Positions 7,523 through 17,121 of a DNA stretch of 64,000 nucleotides are shown here, piece after piece. Each line of letters opens with the position of its first letter. The first letter of the stretch is position 1. Position numbers and translations under genes: made by a program. The notes under the pieces were generated by a model. That model had not been told where the DNA came from, did not search any database, and saw nothing but the letters and a program-made list of their open reading frames with translations. The DNA is from Saprospiraceae bacterium. GTDB taxonomy: Bacteria; Bacteroidota; Bacteroidia; Chitinophagales; Saprospiraceae. Where the stretch lies: contig JALSGS010000034.1 of assembly GCA_026982695.1 (NCBI GenBank), positions 1-64,000 of the forward strand, read 5' to 3'.

Positions 7523-9055
7523 TCAAAGCTCTTTGCGCAATCGAGCTACAGGAATGCCCAACTGCTCGCGGTACTTAGCTACTGTACGACGCGCAATATT
7601 GTAGCCACGCGCTTGCAGCATATTTTTGAGTTTTTCGTCCGAATAAGGCTTTCGCTTGTCCTCGTGCTCAATAATTTCGGTAAGAATTTTTTTCACTTCA
7701 AGAGTTGAAACTTCCTCACCGTCTTGTGTTTGCAAGCTCTCAGAGAAGAAGTCCTTCAATCGCTTAGTACCAAATTCTGTTTGTACAAACTTACTATTGG
7801 CCACACGCGAAACCGTAGAAATATCCAAACCTGTAATATCTGCAATATCTTTCAAAATCATAGGGCGCAACTTCTTGGGATCGCCCGTCAGAAAGTAATC
7901 GTACTGGTATTGCATGATGGCATACATCGTCTTGTACATCGTCTCCTGACGTTGCCGAATGGCGTCAATAAACCACTTGGCACTGTCGATCTTTTGTTTG
8001 ATAAACATTACCGCTTCCTTCTCCTTCTTGTTAGGCCGCTTGCCTTTGGTGCGTTCCTTATATGCACGCAACATTTCCTTATAATGATCGCTGATACGCA
8101 AGTCAGGTGCATTGCGCGTGTTGAGTTGCAATTCCAGCTCTCCATCTCTGTTGGCAATGATAAAATCGGGCACCACATAATGCGTATTGCGCGTACCGGA
8201 TGTATACCCACTAGCTGGCTTAGGATTGAGCTTGAGTATCTGCTCTATGGCGTCTTTGAGCTGCGACTCGCTAATGCCCAACTGCCGCTGAAGCTTCTGA
8301 TAGTGTTTTTTGGAAAACTCTTCAAAATAGCCTGTGATAATGCGCAAAGCCAATTGCAGTGAAGCCAACTCATCAGAGTCGTATTGATCGGCTTGCTCGA
8401 GCTTGCGTTCCAGTTGAATTTTAAGGCATTCTTGCAAATTGCGCGCTCCCACACCCGGAGGGTCAAACTGCTGAATGCGCTTGATCCACGCTTCTATTTC
8501 TTCCTCTGTAGCTTGGATGTTTTGCGAAAAGAGCAAATCATCCACAATGGAGGCTACAGTGCTGCGCAAATAGCCATCGTCGTCGATACTCCCTATCACC
8601 TGCTGGGCAATGAGTTCATCTCGTTCATCTTTGGTCTCAATCATGCCCAATTGCTGAATAAGATACTCGTGAAAAGTATTCTCGACGGCTAGAGGCATGT
8701 TTTTTTCCTCTTCATCAGGATTGTAATTGTCAGCCTTGTATTTGTACCCAGGCTCGTCGTCTTCCAGATATTCTTCGTAGTATTCCTCTATGTCAAACTC
8801 TTCTGGTGCTGGCTCTATTTCTTCTTCATCTTCCCCTTCTCCCTTGCTCACATCTTCTTCTACCGCACGCCCTAACTCCAATGTCTCTTCCTCTTCCATG
8901 CTGACATCCCCCTCTTCAAGCGCTGGATTGGCTTCGAGCTCTTCCTTGATCCGCTGTTCTAAAACTGCTGTCGGAATTTGCAGCAGCTTCATTAATTGAA
9001 TCTGCTGCGGCGACAGCTTTTGAATCATTTTTTGAGTCTGGGTCTGTTTGAGCAT
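7523..9055 (-). CDS. rpoN: RNA polymerase sigma-54 factor
   Basis: 510 residues, the alternative sigma factor that needs AAA+ activators. Region I is glutamine-rich (QKMIQKLSPQQIQLMKLLQ, the activator-contacting segment). A strongly acidic region II follows (about 48-105), then the core-binding domain, and the C-terminal DNA-recognition helix ends with the RpoN box ARRTVAKYRE (488-497). A sigma-54 activator of NtrC type lies at 43708-45093 in the same window and is a plausible partner. The 3' end abuts the decayed cutC gene on the other strand. A good promoter lies 48 bases upstream of the start. Confidence 0.96.
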   Translation of the reverse strand: MLKQTQTQKMIQKLSPQQIQLMKLLQIPTAVLEQRIKEELEANPALEEGDVSMEEEETLELGRAVEEDVSKGEGEDEEEIEPAPEEFDIEEYYEEYLEDDEPGYKYKADNYNPDEEEKNMPLAVENTFHEYLIQQLGMIETKDERDELIAQQVIGSIDDDGYLRSTVASIVDDLLFSQNIQATEEEIEAWIKRIQQFDPPGVGARNLQECLKIQLERKLEQADQYDSDELASLQLALRIITGYFEEFSKKHYQKLQRQLGISESQLKDAIEQILKLNPKPASGYTSGTRNTHYVVPDFIIANRDGELELQLNTRNAPDLRISDHYKEMLRAYKERTKGKRPNKKEKEAVMFIKQKIDSAKWFIDAIRQRQETMYKTMYAIMQYQYDYFLTGDPKKLRPMILKDIADITGLDISTVSRVANSKFVQTEFGTKRLKDFFSESLQTQDGEEVSTLEVKKILTEIIEHEDKRKPYSDEKLKNMLQARGYNIARRTVAKYREQLGIPVARLRKEL

Positions 9056-9102
9056 ATATTCCCCCTTATATGATGGTTAAAGACAATTCCTCATTCACTC
9101 TT

Positions 9103-9135
9103 CAAAAATACATGTTACGGAACTTTTAATACAAA
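9103..9135 (-). promoter_or_regulatory. Bacteroidota-type promoter of rpoN; rest of the 9056-9388 gap empty
   Basis: On the minus strand TTTG (9135-9132), a 21-base spacer and TATTTTTG (9110-9103) match the Bacteroidota consensus. Transcription would begin near 9096, about 40 bases before the rpoN start codon. No convincing promoter for the rightward subtilase gene was seen in the remaining AT-rich part, 9136-9388. Confidence 0.65.
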
Positions 9136-9388
9136 TGCAAGCACATTAAACCCTATTGACAAGGAAGGTACAGACAAGCTTAGGGCCAGCATTCATCAAC
9201 ACTTAAAAGCCAAAAAATATGCCAATTTGTCTTAATATGAAGACGCTTAACCACACATGCCTCAATGCCCTTTCACAAAACTGCACTTTTTGCAAAGTAA
9301 TCAACATTCATCCAAAGAAGTTGCCTTTTACCTTTAACTCTTCGTATTATAGGGTACATGACTTTCGCCATCCAACAAGCTCTCAATT

Positions 9389-11155
9389 ATGCGCTACATT
9401 ACTTGTACTTGCTTGCTCTGCACACTAGCACTACACCTTCGATCTCAGTCTGCACGGATAGATTCCACCTTACTTGACGAACTGGCTACTAAGGGGTATG
9501 TGGACTGCTTTGTAGTGATGCGAAAGCAAGCTAATGTATCAGCCGCAAAAGCTCTACCCGATAAGCAAGCCAAGGGACGCTTTGTATATGCCCAACTACA
9601 GGCTACTGCAAAAGAGACACAACACCGCGTGCGCTCCTTGTTACAAGCGGAAAGGGCGTTATTTAGGCCGTTTTTTATCGTCAATGCCATCTTTGTAAAG
9701 AACGCTTCGTCGGCGCTTATCTGGCGCTTAGCACAATTGCCCGAAGTAGCTCAAATCCTGCCCAATCCACAGGTCAAAATGGCCGATCCAATTCCAGCCC
9801 CCGCTATCCGTGGGCCTCAAGCAATAGAATGGGGCATCGAACAGATCAACGCGCCTCAAGCATGGGCATCGGGTTATGAGGGCCAAGGCGTCGTCATTGG
9901 GGGGCAAGATACTGGCTACGATTGGCTACATCCAGCACTCAAGACCAAGTATAGAGGTTACTATTCCCCCACCGACACGATAGATCACAACTACAACTGG
10001 CACGATGCCATCCACGAGATTAGCCCGTTGCACGGCGACAGTGTCCCTGACCCTAGTCTCAACCCCTGTGGCTTAGATGCCCCAGCGCCTTGCGACGACC
10101 ACAACCACGGCACGCATACAATGGGGATTATGGTGGGCAGCGATGGCGACAATCAAATTGGTGTAGCACCCCAAGCTCAATGGATTGGCTGCCGCAACAT
10201 GGAACGAGGCTATGGATCTCCTTATACTTACTTGGAATGCTTTGAGTGGTTTTTAGCACCCACTGATCTCAATGGGCAAAACCCCAACACTGATCTGGCA
10301 CCCCATGTAATCAACAATTCATGGGCATGCCCTCCGATAGAAGGTTGCCACCCTGGCAACTTCTTTCTTTTAGAAACAGCCGTCAACAATCTAGATATGG
10401 CTGGCATTGTCGTAGTGGTCTCAGCTGGTAATAGTGGAGGATCGGGCTGTGGTACCGTCAATGCACCTGCCGCCATTTTTGAGCACAGTTTTTCGGTAGG
10501 TGCTACAGATGCAAACGACTATGTAGCTGGATTTTCGAGTCGTGGCCCTGTAACAGTCGATAGCAGCTTTAGACGCAAGCCTGATGTAGTAGCACCAGGG
10601 GTGAGTATACGTTCTTCCATTCGCAATGGAGCTTATGCTACTTTTAGCGGCACCAGTATGGCCGGACCTCATGTAGCCGGCACCATCGCTCTGATGCTCA
10701 GTGCACGCCCCGAATTATCTGGCCATACACAACTCATCAAAGACATTTTACAACAAACTGCAATACCACTTACGGATTCTGTGAGCTGTGGCGGATGGCC
10801 TGGCGATAGCATCCCAAATAACACGGCAGGCTACGGCCGCATCGATGCTTGGGCAGCAGTACAAATGGCACTGAATTGGCAGCTTACGCCTACCATAGAG
10901 GCAACATCACGGGTCGAGGTACAAGTGTTTCCCAATCCTACTACTGGGCCTCTTTTCTTCCTTTGGCCAAAAACACACCGTGCTACACACATTTACCTCT
11001 ATGACGCGATGGGCCGAATGGTGCAAATGGTAAAGCCCGACATCCATACGTACGCCGCACAGCTATTTTTACCCAATAACGCAGTAGGTATATGGTTCTA
11101 CTTAATCGAAGGGCCAGGATGGCAAGCACGGGGAAAGGTCATACGCAGCTGGTAG
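9389..11155 (+). CDS. Secreted subtilisin-like serine protease (S8) with T9SS C-terminal domain
   Basis: 588 residues. A signal peptide (about 1-20) is followed by an I9-like propeptide region, then the S8 catalytic domain with the triad Asp174 (GGQDTGYDWLHP), His240 (DHNHGTHTMG) and Ser423 (SGTSMAGPHVAG). The oxyanion Asn is in VVSAGNSG. The last 85 or so residues (VQVFPNPTTGPLFF to GKVIRSW) form a type A T9SS sorting domain, so the enzyme should be exported across the outer membrane and either released or attached to the surface. It stands alone in orientation and operon context. It probably degrades extracellular protein; no specificity can be read. Confidence 0.93.
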   Translation: MRYITCTCLLCTLALHLRSQSARIDSTLLDELATKGYVDCFVVMRKQANVSAAKALPDKQAKGRFVYAQLQATAKETQHRVRSLLQAERALFRPFFIVNAIFVKNASSALIWRLAQLPEVAQILPNPQVKMADPIPAPAIRGPQAIEWGIEQINAPQAWASGYEGQGVVIGGQDTGYDWLHPALKTKYRGYYSPTDTIDHNYNWHDAIHEISPLHGDSVPDPSLNPCGLDAPAPCDDHNHGTHTMGIMVGSDGDNQIGVAPQAQWIGCRNMERGYGSPYTYLECFEWFLAPTDLNGQNPNTDLAPHVINNSWACPPIEGCHPGNFFLLETAVNNLDMAGIVVVVSAGNSGGSGCGTVNAPAAIFEHSFSVGATDANDYVAGFSSRGPVTVDSSFRRKPDVVAPGVSIRSSIRNGAYATFSGTSMAGPHVAGTIALMLSARPELSGHTQLIKDILQQTAIPLTDSVSCGGWPGDSIPNNTAGYGRIDAWAAVQMALNWQLTPTIEATSRVEVQVFPNPTTGPLFFLWPKTHRATHIYLYDAMGRMVQMVKPDIHTYAAQLFLPNNAVGIWFYLIEGPGWQARGKVIRSW

Positions 11156-11208
11156 CTCTCGTTTCATAAATCGACGTAAACGCATTCGTCTAAACAAAAC
11201 GACAAACC

Positions 11209-12228
11209 ATGTTGAAGATTGACATGCACACGCACATCATTCCGGAAAAACTGCCTCGATGGACTGACAAATTTGGTTATGGCGACTTTATCTATTTGGA
11301 ACACCACAAGCCCGGCTATGCCCGCATGATGAAGGGCAATGAATTTTTTAGAGAGATCAAAAGCAACTGTTGGGACCCCAAATTGCGCATCGAGGAATAC
11401 GCCGCCCAGGGCACCCAAATACAAGTAGTATGCACTATCCCTGTCATGTTTTCTTATTGGGCCAAACCCAAAGACTGCCTAGAGCTCTCGCAATACCTCA
11501 ATGACCATATTGCCCAGCTGGTACACGACTACCCCCAACATTATATTGGCTTAGGTACAATCCCCATGCAAGATGCCGAGCTAGCCATTCAAGAGCTCCA
11601 ACGATGCAAAGAAATTGGTTTAGTTGGCATACAGATAGGATCCAACATCAACGACAAGAACTTAAGCGAACCGGAATTCTTCCCCATTTTTGAAGCTATG
11701 GAAGCCTTAGACATGGCACTATTTGTTCATCCATGGAACATGATGGGCTTTCATAGCATGCGCAAATACTGGCTGCCATGGCTAGTAGGCATGCCTGCAG
11801 AAACTGCACGGGCAATATGCTCAATGATATTTGGTGGTGTATTCGAACGACTGCCCAAACTACGCGTCAATTTTGCCCATGCGGGCGGCTCTTTTTTGCC
11901 TACCATCGGCCGCATAGAACACGGCTTTCACTGCCGCCCCGACTTAGTAGCCGTAGACAACCCAGTGCCCCCTAGTGCCTATTTGGGCCGTTTTTGGGTC
12001 GATTGCATCACTCACGACATACGCATGCTCAAGTACGTACTGGAAATGATAGGCCCTCACCGCGTCACGCTCGGATCAGACTATCCATTTCCCTTGGGCG
12101 ACCTCACCATCGGAGCTTTTATCGAAACCTCTGACTTACCTACCCCGACAAAACAGGCTATATTTGCTGACAACACACTCGAATGGCTACAGCTGCCCAA
12201 AACTCATTTTCACTCTGAAAACACTTAA
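11209..12228 (+). CDS. 2-amino-3-carboxymuconate-6-semialdehyde decarboxylase (ACMSD)
   Basis: 339-residue amidohydrolase-fold enzyme. ACMSD decarboxylates the unstable product of 3-hydroxyanthranilate oxidation and diverts the kynurenine pathway from quinolinate/NAD towards catabolism. Zinc ligands are visible: HTH at 7-9, His174 in LFVHPW, His224 in NFAHAGG and Asp291 in LGSDYPFPLG. The segments NCWDP, PVMFSYWAKP, GLGTIPMQ and KYWLPWLVGMPAET are characteristic of ACMSD rather than of generic amidohydrolases. The position of the HTH and the length match the family. No other kynurenine gene is in the window, so the pathway must be completed elsewhere. The gene is convergent with the acyl-CoA ligase, only five bases apart. 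Confidence 0.92.
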   Translation: MLKIDMHTHIIPEKLPRWTDKFGYGDFIYLEHHKPGYARMMKGNEFFREIKSNCWDPKLRIEEYAAQGTQIQVVCTIPVMFSYWAKPKDCLELSQYLNDHIAQLVHDYPQHYIGLGTIPMQDAELAIQELQRCKEIGLVGIQIGSNINDKNLSEPEFFPIFEAMEALDMALFVHPWNMMGFHSMRKYWLPWLVGMPAETARAICSMIFGGVFERLPKLRVNFAHAGGSFLPTIGRIEHGFHCRPDLVAVDNPVPPSAYLGRFWVDCITHDIRMLKYVLEMIGPHRVTLGSDYPFPLGDLTIGAFIETSDLPTPTKQAIFADNTLEWLQLPKTHFHSENT

Positions 12229-12233
12229 ACCCT

Positions 12234-14039
12234 TTACCTTTTGGGAGCAGGTAAATATGTGGACTTTTTTTTGTACAAACGATCCAGCTGGCGCCTATAG
12301 CGCTGAGCAATGCGAGCGCGATTGAGCTTCATGCTGACAGTGATTTCGCCTGTCTCCACCCCCCACTCATCTGCTAACAACTGAAACTTGCGCACTCGTT
12401 CATGGGGCGCCAGCAGGGCATTTGCCTTGTCCACTTCTCCTTCCAATAGTTTTTCGACTCTTGGATTAAGTACCATAAAGGTAGGTGCCGTCCAGTGTAC
12501 TTGATGCTCCATACACCAACGATGTAGCAAAGTAAAGTTGGGAACGATAAGTGCACTAACCCACGGCTTGCCACTACCAAAAGCCATACATTGCGCAATG
12601 TAGGGGGAACGCAATAATGCATTTTCTACTACCTCTGGTACGACAAACTTGCCCGAAGAGGTCTTGAATAGCTCACTTTTACGGCCTATCAATTGCAAGA
12701 ATTTGCCATCGACCCATCGACCTAAATCACCTGTGCGCAACCATCCACGGGCATCCAACACTTGCCGTGTTTCCTGAGGCATCCCGTGATAGCCTACCAT
12801 TACGTTGGGGCCACGTACCCATACCTCAAAGGTGTCGCTCTCATCTACCTGTTCGAGCCGCACCTCTATACCGGGAATGGGTATACCTACTGTACCAAAG
12901 CGATACTTTCCCGATTCAAAACAATTAAGGGTGATGACAGGCGCCGTTTCAGTCATGCCATATCCTTCCCGCACCTCAATGCGTGCTGCAGAAAACAAAC
13001 TCGATAGCGATGCCTGTAGTGTAGCTGCACCCACCACTACTCCCTCTACTCGCCCACCCAACAAGCGCCGCCAATGACGGTAAATCAGTAAATCAGCTAT
13101 ACTGCGCTTCCACCAATAGCCCAATGGCATGTGCCCCCCCGCGTACTTCATACCCACACGTACAGCCCAAGCCAACATTTGCCTGTGAAGCACACTGCGC
13201 TGAAGCGCCTGCTCCCAGATATAGTCGTAAGCCTTCTCCAAAAGACGAGGTACTGTAGTGAACCAATGAGGGCGTACTTCTTTGAAATCTTCGAGGAGCA
13301 TTCGATCTGAAGCATAATATACAGATGCTCCTAAGGCCATGTACAAGTAACACACCATGCGCTCAAATAGGTGATTGAGTGGCAAAAAAGTCAATACTCG
13401 CTTACCCCTGCGAATGGGTATAAGCTCACTCACCGACTTGATGTTGCTCACTATATTGCGGTGCGACAACATCACACCTTTGGGCATACCTGTCGCACCT
13501 GAGGTATAGACAATGGTGGCAAGGTCGTCTTCATGAATAGCAGCTTTGTAAGTTTCAAAAATTGCTTGATGGGTCTCAGTCGGTAAGGTGAGCATATCGT
13601 GAAAAGACCTCAAGCCTTCTACTTGCTCTAAGCTGTAGACTTCTACCAAATGAGGCACACTCTCGCGTAGCGTTTCCAAACAACTGTAAGTGTACGCATC
13701 GGCCACAATACAATGACGCACCCCCGCATCGTTCAATATGTGGATAATGTGCTCGCTACTTAAATCAGTGTGCAGCGGCACAACCACAGCTCCTATTTTC
13801 TGCAATGCAAAATCGGCCAAATGCCACCAAGGGCTGCTGCGCCGCGCCATGATCGCCACGCGTTGCCCTTTGCGAATCCCACGCTCAAGCAAGCCCGCAG
13901 CATAGTGTTCCATCAATCGTATACACTCCTGCGTGGACAATGCATGCCATCCCAAGTGATCGCGATAGTTTAGGGCACGTTTGTTGGAGTAGCGCCCCAA
14001 CTGAAAAGGTAGTATCTCAAATAATCGGTTAAACTCCAT
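12234..14039 (-). CDS. Long-chain fatty acid--CoA ligase (AMP-forming)
   Basis: About 601 residues of the adenylate-forming superfamily, activating long-chain fatty acids as acyl-CoA. Motifs: the phosphate-binding loop IVYTSGATGMPKGVMLSH, LPLNHLFER, the adenine-site motif GYGMTETAP, RTGDLGRW and the hinge LIGRKSELFKTSSGKFVVPE with the C-terminal subdomain following. The length fits the FAA1/FadD15-like group common in Bacteroidota. The start could be 14045 (MFMEF) or 14039 (MEFNRLF). Membrane-peripheral or cytosolic; it supplies beta-oxidation or lipid synthesis. No linked fatty-acid genes are present. Confidence 0.92.
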   Translation of the reverse strand: MEFNRLFEILPFQLGRYSNKRALNYRDHLGWHALSTQECIRLMEHYAAGLLERGIRKGQRVAIMARRSSPWWHLADFALQKIGAVVVPLHTDLSSEHIIHILNDAGVRHCIVADAYTYSCLETLRESVPHLVEVYSLEQVEGLRSFHDMLTLPTETHQAIFETYKAAIHEDDLATIVYTSGATGMPKGVMLSHRNIVSNIKSVSELIPIRRGKRVLTFLPLNHLFERMVCYLYMALGASVYYASDRMLLEDFKEVRPHWFTTVPRLLEKAYDYIWEQALQRSVLHRQMLAWAVRVGMKYAGGHMPLGYWWKRSIADLLIYRHWRRLLGGRVEGVVVGAATLQASLSSLFSAARIEVREGYGMTETAPVITLNCFESGKYRFGTVGIPIPGIEVRLEQVDESDTFEVWVRGPNVMVGYHGMPQETRQVLDARGWLRTGDLGRWVDGKFLQLIGRKSELFKTSSGKFVVPEVVENALLRSPYIAQCMAFGSGKPWVSALIVPNFTLLHRWCMEHQVHWTAPTFMVLNPRVEKLLEGEVDKANALLAPHERVRKFQLLADEWGVETGEITVSMKLNRARIAQRYRRQLDRLYKKKSTYLPAPKR

Positions 14040-14231
14040 AAACAAAGAAGCATATGCCCAACTCCCCGATGATCACCTTTGAGTGACACACCATTCGGAT
14101 AGGCCGTTTTCACTTTATAGATCAACAACTTACGATATGCTCATAGAAACTGCCAGATAAGATTTAAACATGCCCCTCTAAACTATAAAATCCCCGAGGG
14201 ATAGCGAAATGGCGTTTGCCCTACTCCTCAT

Positions 14232-14239
14232 TACCTTTG
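14232..14239 (+). promoter_or_regulatory. -7 element TACCTTTG for ybaB
   Basis: TACCTTTG matches TAnnTTTG exactly and lies 21 bases before the ATG at 14261. The only TTTG upstream (14215-14218) is 13 bases away, shorter than usual. It supports the start at 14261, since the alternative ATG at 14216 would lie upstream of transcription. Confidence 0.5.
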
Positions 14240-14260
14240 CACCATAAAATACGAAGTACG

Positions 14261-14569
14261 ATGTTTGGAAACTTGTTTGGCGATTTAGAAAAAAAGCAAG
14301 AAGAAATTCAACAACGCTTAAGTGCCATGCTTGTAGAGGCTTCTGTACAAGATGGTGCTGTACGCGTTACAGCTACAGCAGCAGGCGAATTGCGCGACCT
14401 GTTGATCGACCCGCAAAAAGTAGATGTGCACGATGTCGAAGCACTACAAGACTTAATACTAGAAGCCGTCAACCGTGCCTTGACACAAGCCCGCACTATC
14501 CAATCAGAGACCTCTCGTGAGCTGATCAAAGAAATGCTACCACCCGGCTTCGATAAATTGTTTGGATAA
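14261..14569 (+). CDS. YbaB/EbfC nucleoid-associated protein
   Basis: 102 residues, a small DNA-binding dimer of the YbaB family. Begins MFGNLFGDLEKKQEEIQ, with the amphipathic helix leading into the central sheet (VRVTATAAGELRDLLID) and the C-terminal helix, which ends PPGFDKLFG. In this family the protein binds DNA without strong specificity and is often cotranscribed with recR or dnaX; neither is adjacent here. It is separated from the next gene by 56 bases and has its own -7 promoter element. Length and ends match the family. Confidence 0.9.
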   Translation: MFGNLFGDLEKKQEEIQQRLSAMLVEASVQDGAVRVTATAAGELRDLLIDPQKVDVHDVEALQDLILEAVNRALTQARTIQSETSRELIKEMLPPGFDKLFG

Positions 14570-14625
14570 ATCACGTACTTGCTAAAATGCTTCACGCATC
14601 ATCTGCGTTGAGGCTAAAATTATCT

Positions 14626-15900
14626 ATGCAAACGCTCAAACACCATCTCCTCATGCGTTTTCTGACTACGGTGCTACTAACCTTAGCCACTTGCCTTTGG
14701 GCAAAAAGTCAGGTCAGTGATGGCCTCATTGCCTGGTACACTTTTGATGGCGACTCGTGTCAAGCTATAGATGTACTGGGCACAGTAACCAATAATGGTT
14801 TTATGAATGGAGCAATCGAATGCGGATGCGGCGTAGTAGGTAGTAGCCTTTACCTCGACGGAATAGATGATTATGTCGTGTTTCCAGGTACAGCACTTAA
14901 TGAAAATTACTTCAACACCACTGACTTTACTATCAGCTTTTACTTTAAACCTACTAGCTTGTCAAGCCAAGACCAGGTGATTCTCTCACGCCGCGACGGT
15001 TGCGGTATAGAGCGTGCCTTTGCTATCCGGTATAATCCATTTTCGCGCAACCTCAGTGTCTTGCTCAGCGAAGCTGCTGGCCTCAGTGGTACGATCTCAG
15101 CTCAACTCCCGCCTAATCAGTGCTGGTATCACGTAGTGGTCGTACGCGTAGGAGCTCGTACTAGACTCTACATCGACACCAAGTTTATGGGTGAAGTCAA
15201 CGCACTTCAAAGAGTTGACATCTCCAATGATACCCTCTTACTCACTTTAGGTGCCAGCAATTGTACACTCGAACGCCCCTTTGAAGGATTTATAGACGAA
15301 CTCCGTTTTTATGCAAAGGCACTTACTGCAGATCAAATTGAAACGCTTTTTTTCCAACCAGATCAAATCGGCATAGCGCGCTTTACCCAAGAACTTAAAG
15401 ACACAATCATTTACTTGGGCCACTCCGTAGCTACCTATATCACGCCATCCTGTGCCTCTAACTTTGAATGGCAACCTCATACAGGTGTGGCCGATCCTTA
15501 TGCACCGTATACGCTAATCACTCCTGAAGCTTCCACACTCTATACACTTTCCTTTTCCGATGCATACTGCACAGCTATAGACAGCCTACACATCACCGTG
15601 ATCGATCCTTCAACGCTCGATTGCTCGCAAGTTTTTCTACCAAAAGCATTTACCCCAAATGGGGATGGACTCAACGAGACATTTGGCCTTAGCAACCCAT
15701 TCATTATTGAGTCACCTTTTACTTTCGAGATCTTTGACCGGTGGGGCAACCGCTTGTTTTTTACAGACGATCCTTATGCTCGATGGGACGGCACCTACCG
15801 AAGCCAACCTGTTAGTCCAGCTGTACTGCTTTATCGCGTACAATGGCACTGTAAAGGGGAAAAGCTCATCTATACGGGTACTGTCAGTGTGATTCGATGA
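14626..15900 (+). CDS. Secreted LamG-domain protein with gliding-type (CHU_C) T9SS C-terminal domain
   Basis: About 424 residues. The signal peptide (MRFLTTVLLTLATCLWAKSQ) is followed by a LamG/concanavalin-like jelly roll (GLIAWYTFDGDSC, SLYLDGIDDYVVFPG, FTISFYFKP, WYHVVVVR, GFIDELRFYAKALT). A short linker with PKD-like strands leads into a C-terminal gliding-motility-associated domain: FLPKAFTPNGDGLNETF, FEIFDRWGNRLFF, WDGTY and YTGTVSVIR. This is a type B T9SS signal as in SprB-like adhesins. The role is probably surface display of a carbohydrate- or protein-binding module. Starts at 14587, 14626 and 14653 are possible; the choice affects only the signal peptide. Confidence 0.88.
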   Translation: MQTLKHHLLMRFLTTVLLTLATCLWAKSQVSDGLIAWYTFDGDSCQAIDVLGTVTNNGFMNGAIECGCGVVGSSLYLDGIDDYVVFPGTALNENYFNTTDFTISFYFKPTSLSSQDQVILSRRDGCGIERAFAIRYNPFSRNLSVLLSEAAGLSGTISAQLPPNQCWYHVVVVRVGARTRLYIDTKFMGEVNALQRVDISNDTLLLTLGASNCTLERPFEGFIDELRFYAKALTADQIETLFFQPDQIGIARFTQELKDTIIYLGHSVATYITPSCASNFEWQPHTGVADPYAPYTLITPEASTLYTLSFSDAYCTAIDSLHITVIDPSTLDCSQVFLPKAFTPNGDGLNETFGLSNPFIIESPFTFEIFDRWGNRLFFTDDPYARWDGTYRSQPVSPAVLLYRVQWHCKGEKLIYTGTVSVIR

Positions 15901-16211
15901 CACAACGTGCTACCCTCCATCACACCGCGATGAAAAAATCCCCTACTTTACGTGGCACAAAAACAATTTACTTTTTTCCAAGAAAGACAAGGCCCAGCAT
16001 AAAATCAAAAAGCAAGCACATCACCCAATGATGGCCATCACATATTCACCAAACATGTGATACCATTTTGGTAAATGGCAAACTTTTTGTTCCTTCTTCT
16101 TGGAGCATAGCACTCATTCACCCTACATGCTACTAATCTTTACTCCCAGTGTCGTCCTTTGGCATTCCTATCAATAAGCCTCATTTTCTTAGCTGTTTTC
16201 ACGCACTTTAT
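15901..16211 (+). other. Intergenic stretch without recognisable gene
   Basis: AT-rich sequence between the LamG gene and the histidine-kinase remnant. No open frame with protein-like features, no RNA gene and no clear terminator or promoter were seen. It may hold eroded upstream parts of the kinase. Confidence 0.5.
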
Positions 16212-17038
16212 ATGAAAAAGAGCCAATCACTACATCTTACCACACCAGCTCCCACACTCCATCCCACACTCCAAGACAATGCTCAGGAAAAAATGCCTTG
16301 AAAAGAACGATTTGAACAACTCCAGTAAACACACAGCCAGTTGGTACAGCAAGTGAACGGACTTCAATACTTCGCGTACGCCATATCCCATGATCTGAAG
16401 ACAACTTTGCACACCCTCTCTGGCTATATAGGCCTACTCAAAAGATCAGTATCAAAACAAAGCAATCAAGAGATAGATAACTACCTTGACGAGCTCACAA
16501 AAGCCATTCAGCAGACACAGGCATTTTTAGAGTCTACGCTGCACTATGCAACCCTGCCTCACCTGAAGGTGAAAATGGCACCTGTACCACTCAATGGACT
16601 AATTGAAGAAGTGTTGCAAGCTGGAGCACAGAGATCCAAAAGAAGCGTGCATGTATTAAAGTAGATGCATTGCCCACCATATACACCGACTCAACACTCC
16701 TAAGTCAAGTATTTCAGCACCTCATTAGCAATGCACTGAAATACACTCCTTCCTACCGGAAGCCACATATCCACATCTATGCCTCATCTCACACAAGCGA
16801 TTTAGTAGTCATCCACATAGCTGACAAATGGTATGGAGGCATCGCCAAAGCAGAGCAAGAAAAGGTATTTCAAGCCTTTCACCGAGCACATACCTGCACC
16901 TCATTGCCAGGCACAGGCTTGGGACTATCCATTGTCAAATACATTGTCGAGCACTTGAGTGGCCATATTGACTCACAATCTCAAGAGGGTAAAGACACTA
17001 CCTTCAGAGTGAGCTTGCCTGTAAGGCGCCCATCGTGA
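16212..17038 (+). pseudogene. Sensor histidine kinase remnant (HisKA and HATPase parts)
   Basis: In one frame from ATG 16212 a coiled-coil-like segment is interrupted by TGA (16299) and TAA (16326). It continues as QLVQQVNGLQYFAYAISHDLKTTLHTLSG, the dimerisation helix with the phospho-accepting His in SHDLK. A one-base shift near 16660 is needed to reach LPTIYTDSTLLSQVFQHLISNALKYT (N box) and PGTGLGLSIVKYI (G2 box). The G1 motif, normally DNGxGI, reads DKWYGGI and is degenerate. All pieces are collinear. This is a decayed kinase of the phytochrome/PAS-like class without its sensor domain. No response regulator is adjacent. Confidence 0.82.
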
Positions 17039-17098
17039 ACAATGCCTCCTATAGTAGAATAGATGCAAGTGTGTAATGTATCCATAGGCTAGGGAGCG

Positions 17099-17106
17099 TA
17101 GCTTTG
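17099..17106 (+). promoter_or_regulatory. -7 element TAGCTTTG for the YhhN gene
   Basis: An exact TAnnTTTG match 15 bases before ATG 17122. It overlaps the alternative TTG start at 17104, which argues against that codon being used. No TTTG lies at the expected -33 position. Confidence 0.45.
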
Positions 17107-17121
17107 TCCAAAAGCAAAAAA

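Noticed and set aside
6810-7708. Three independent hypothetical genes around cutC
   Set aside because: Each frame carries successive blocks of a single CutC barrel.
16341-17038. Two separate small genes of histidine-kinase type
   Set aside because: Collinear HisKA and HATPase parts, in-frame stops upstream and a one-base shift between them show one decayed gene.
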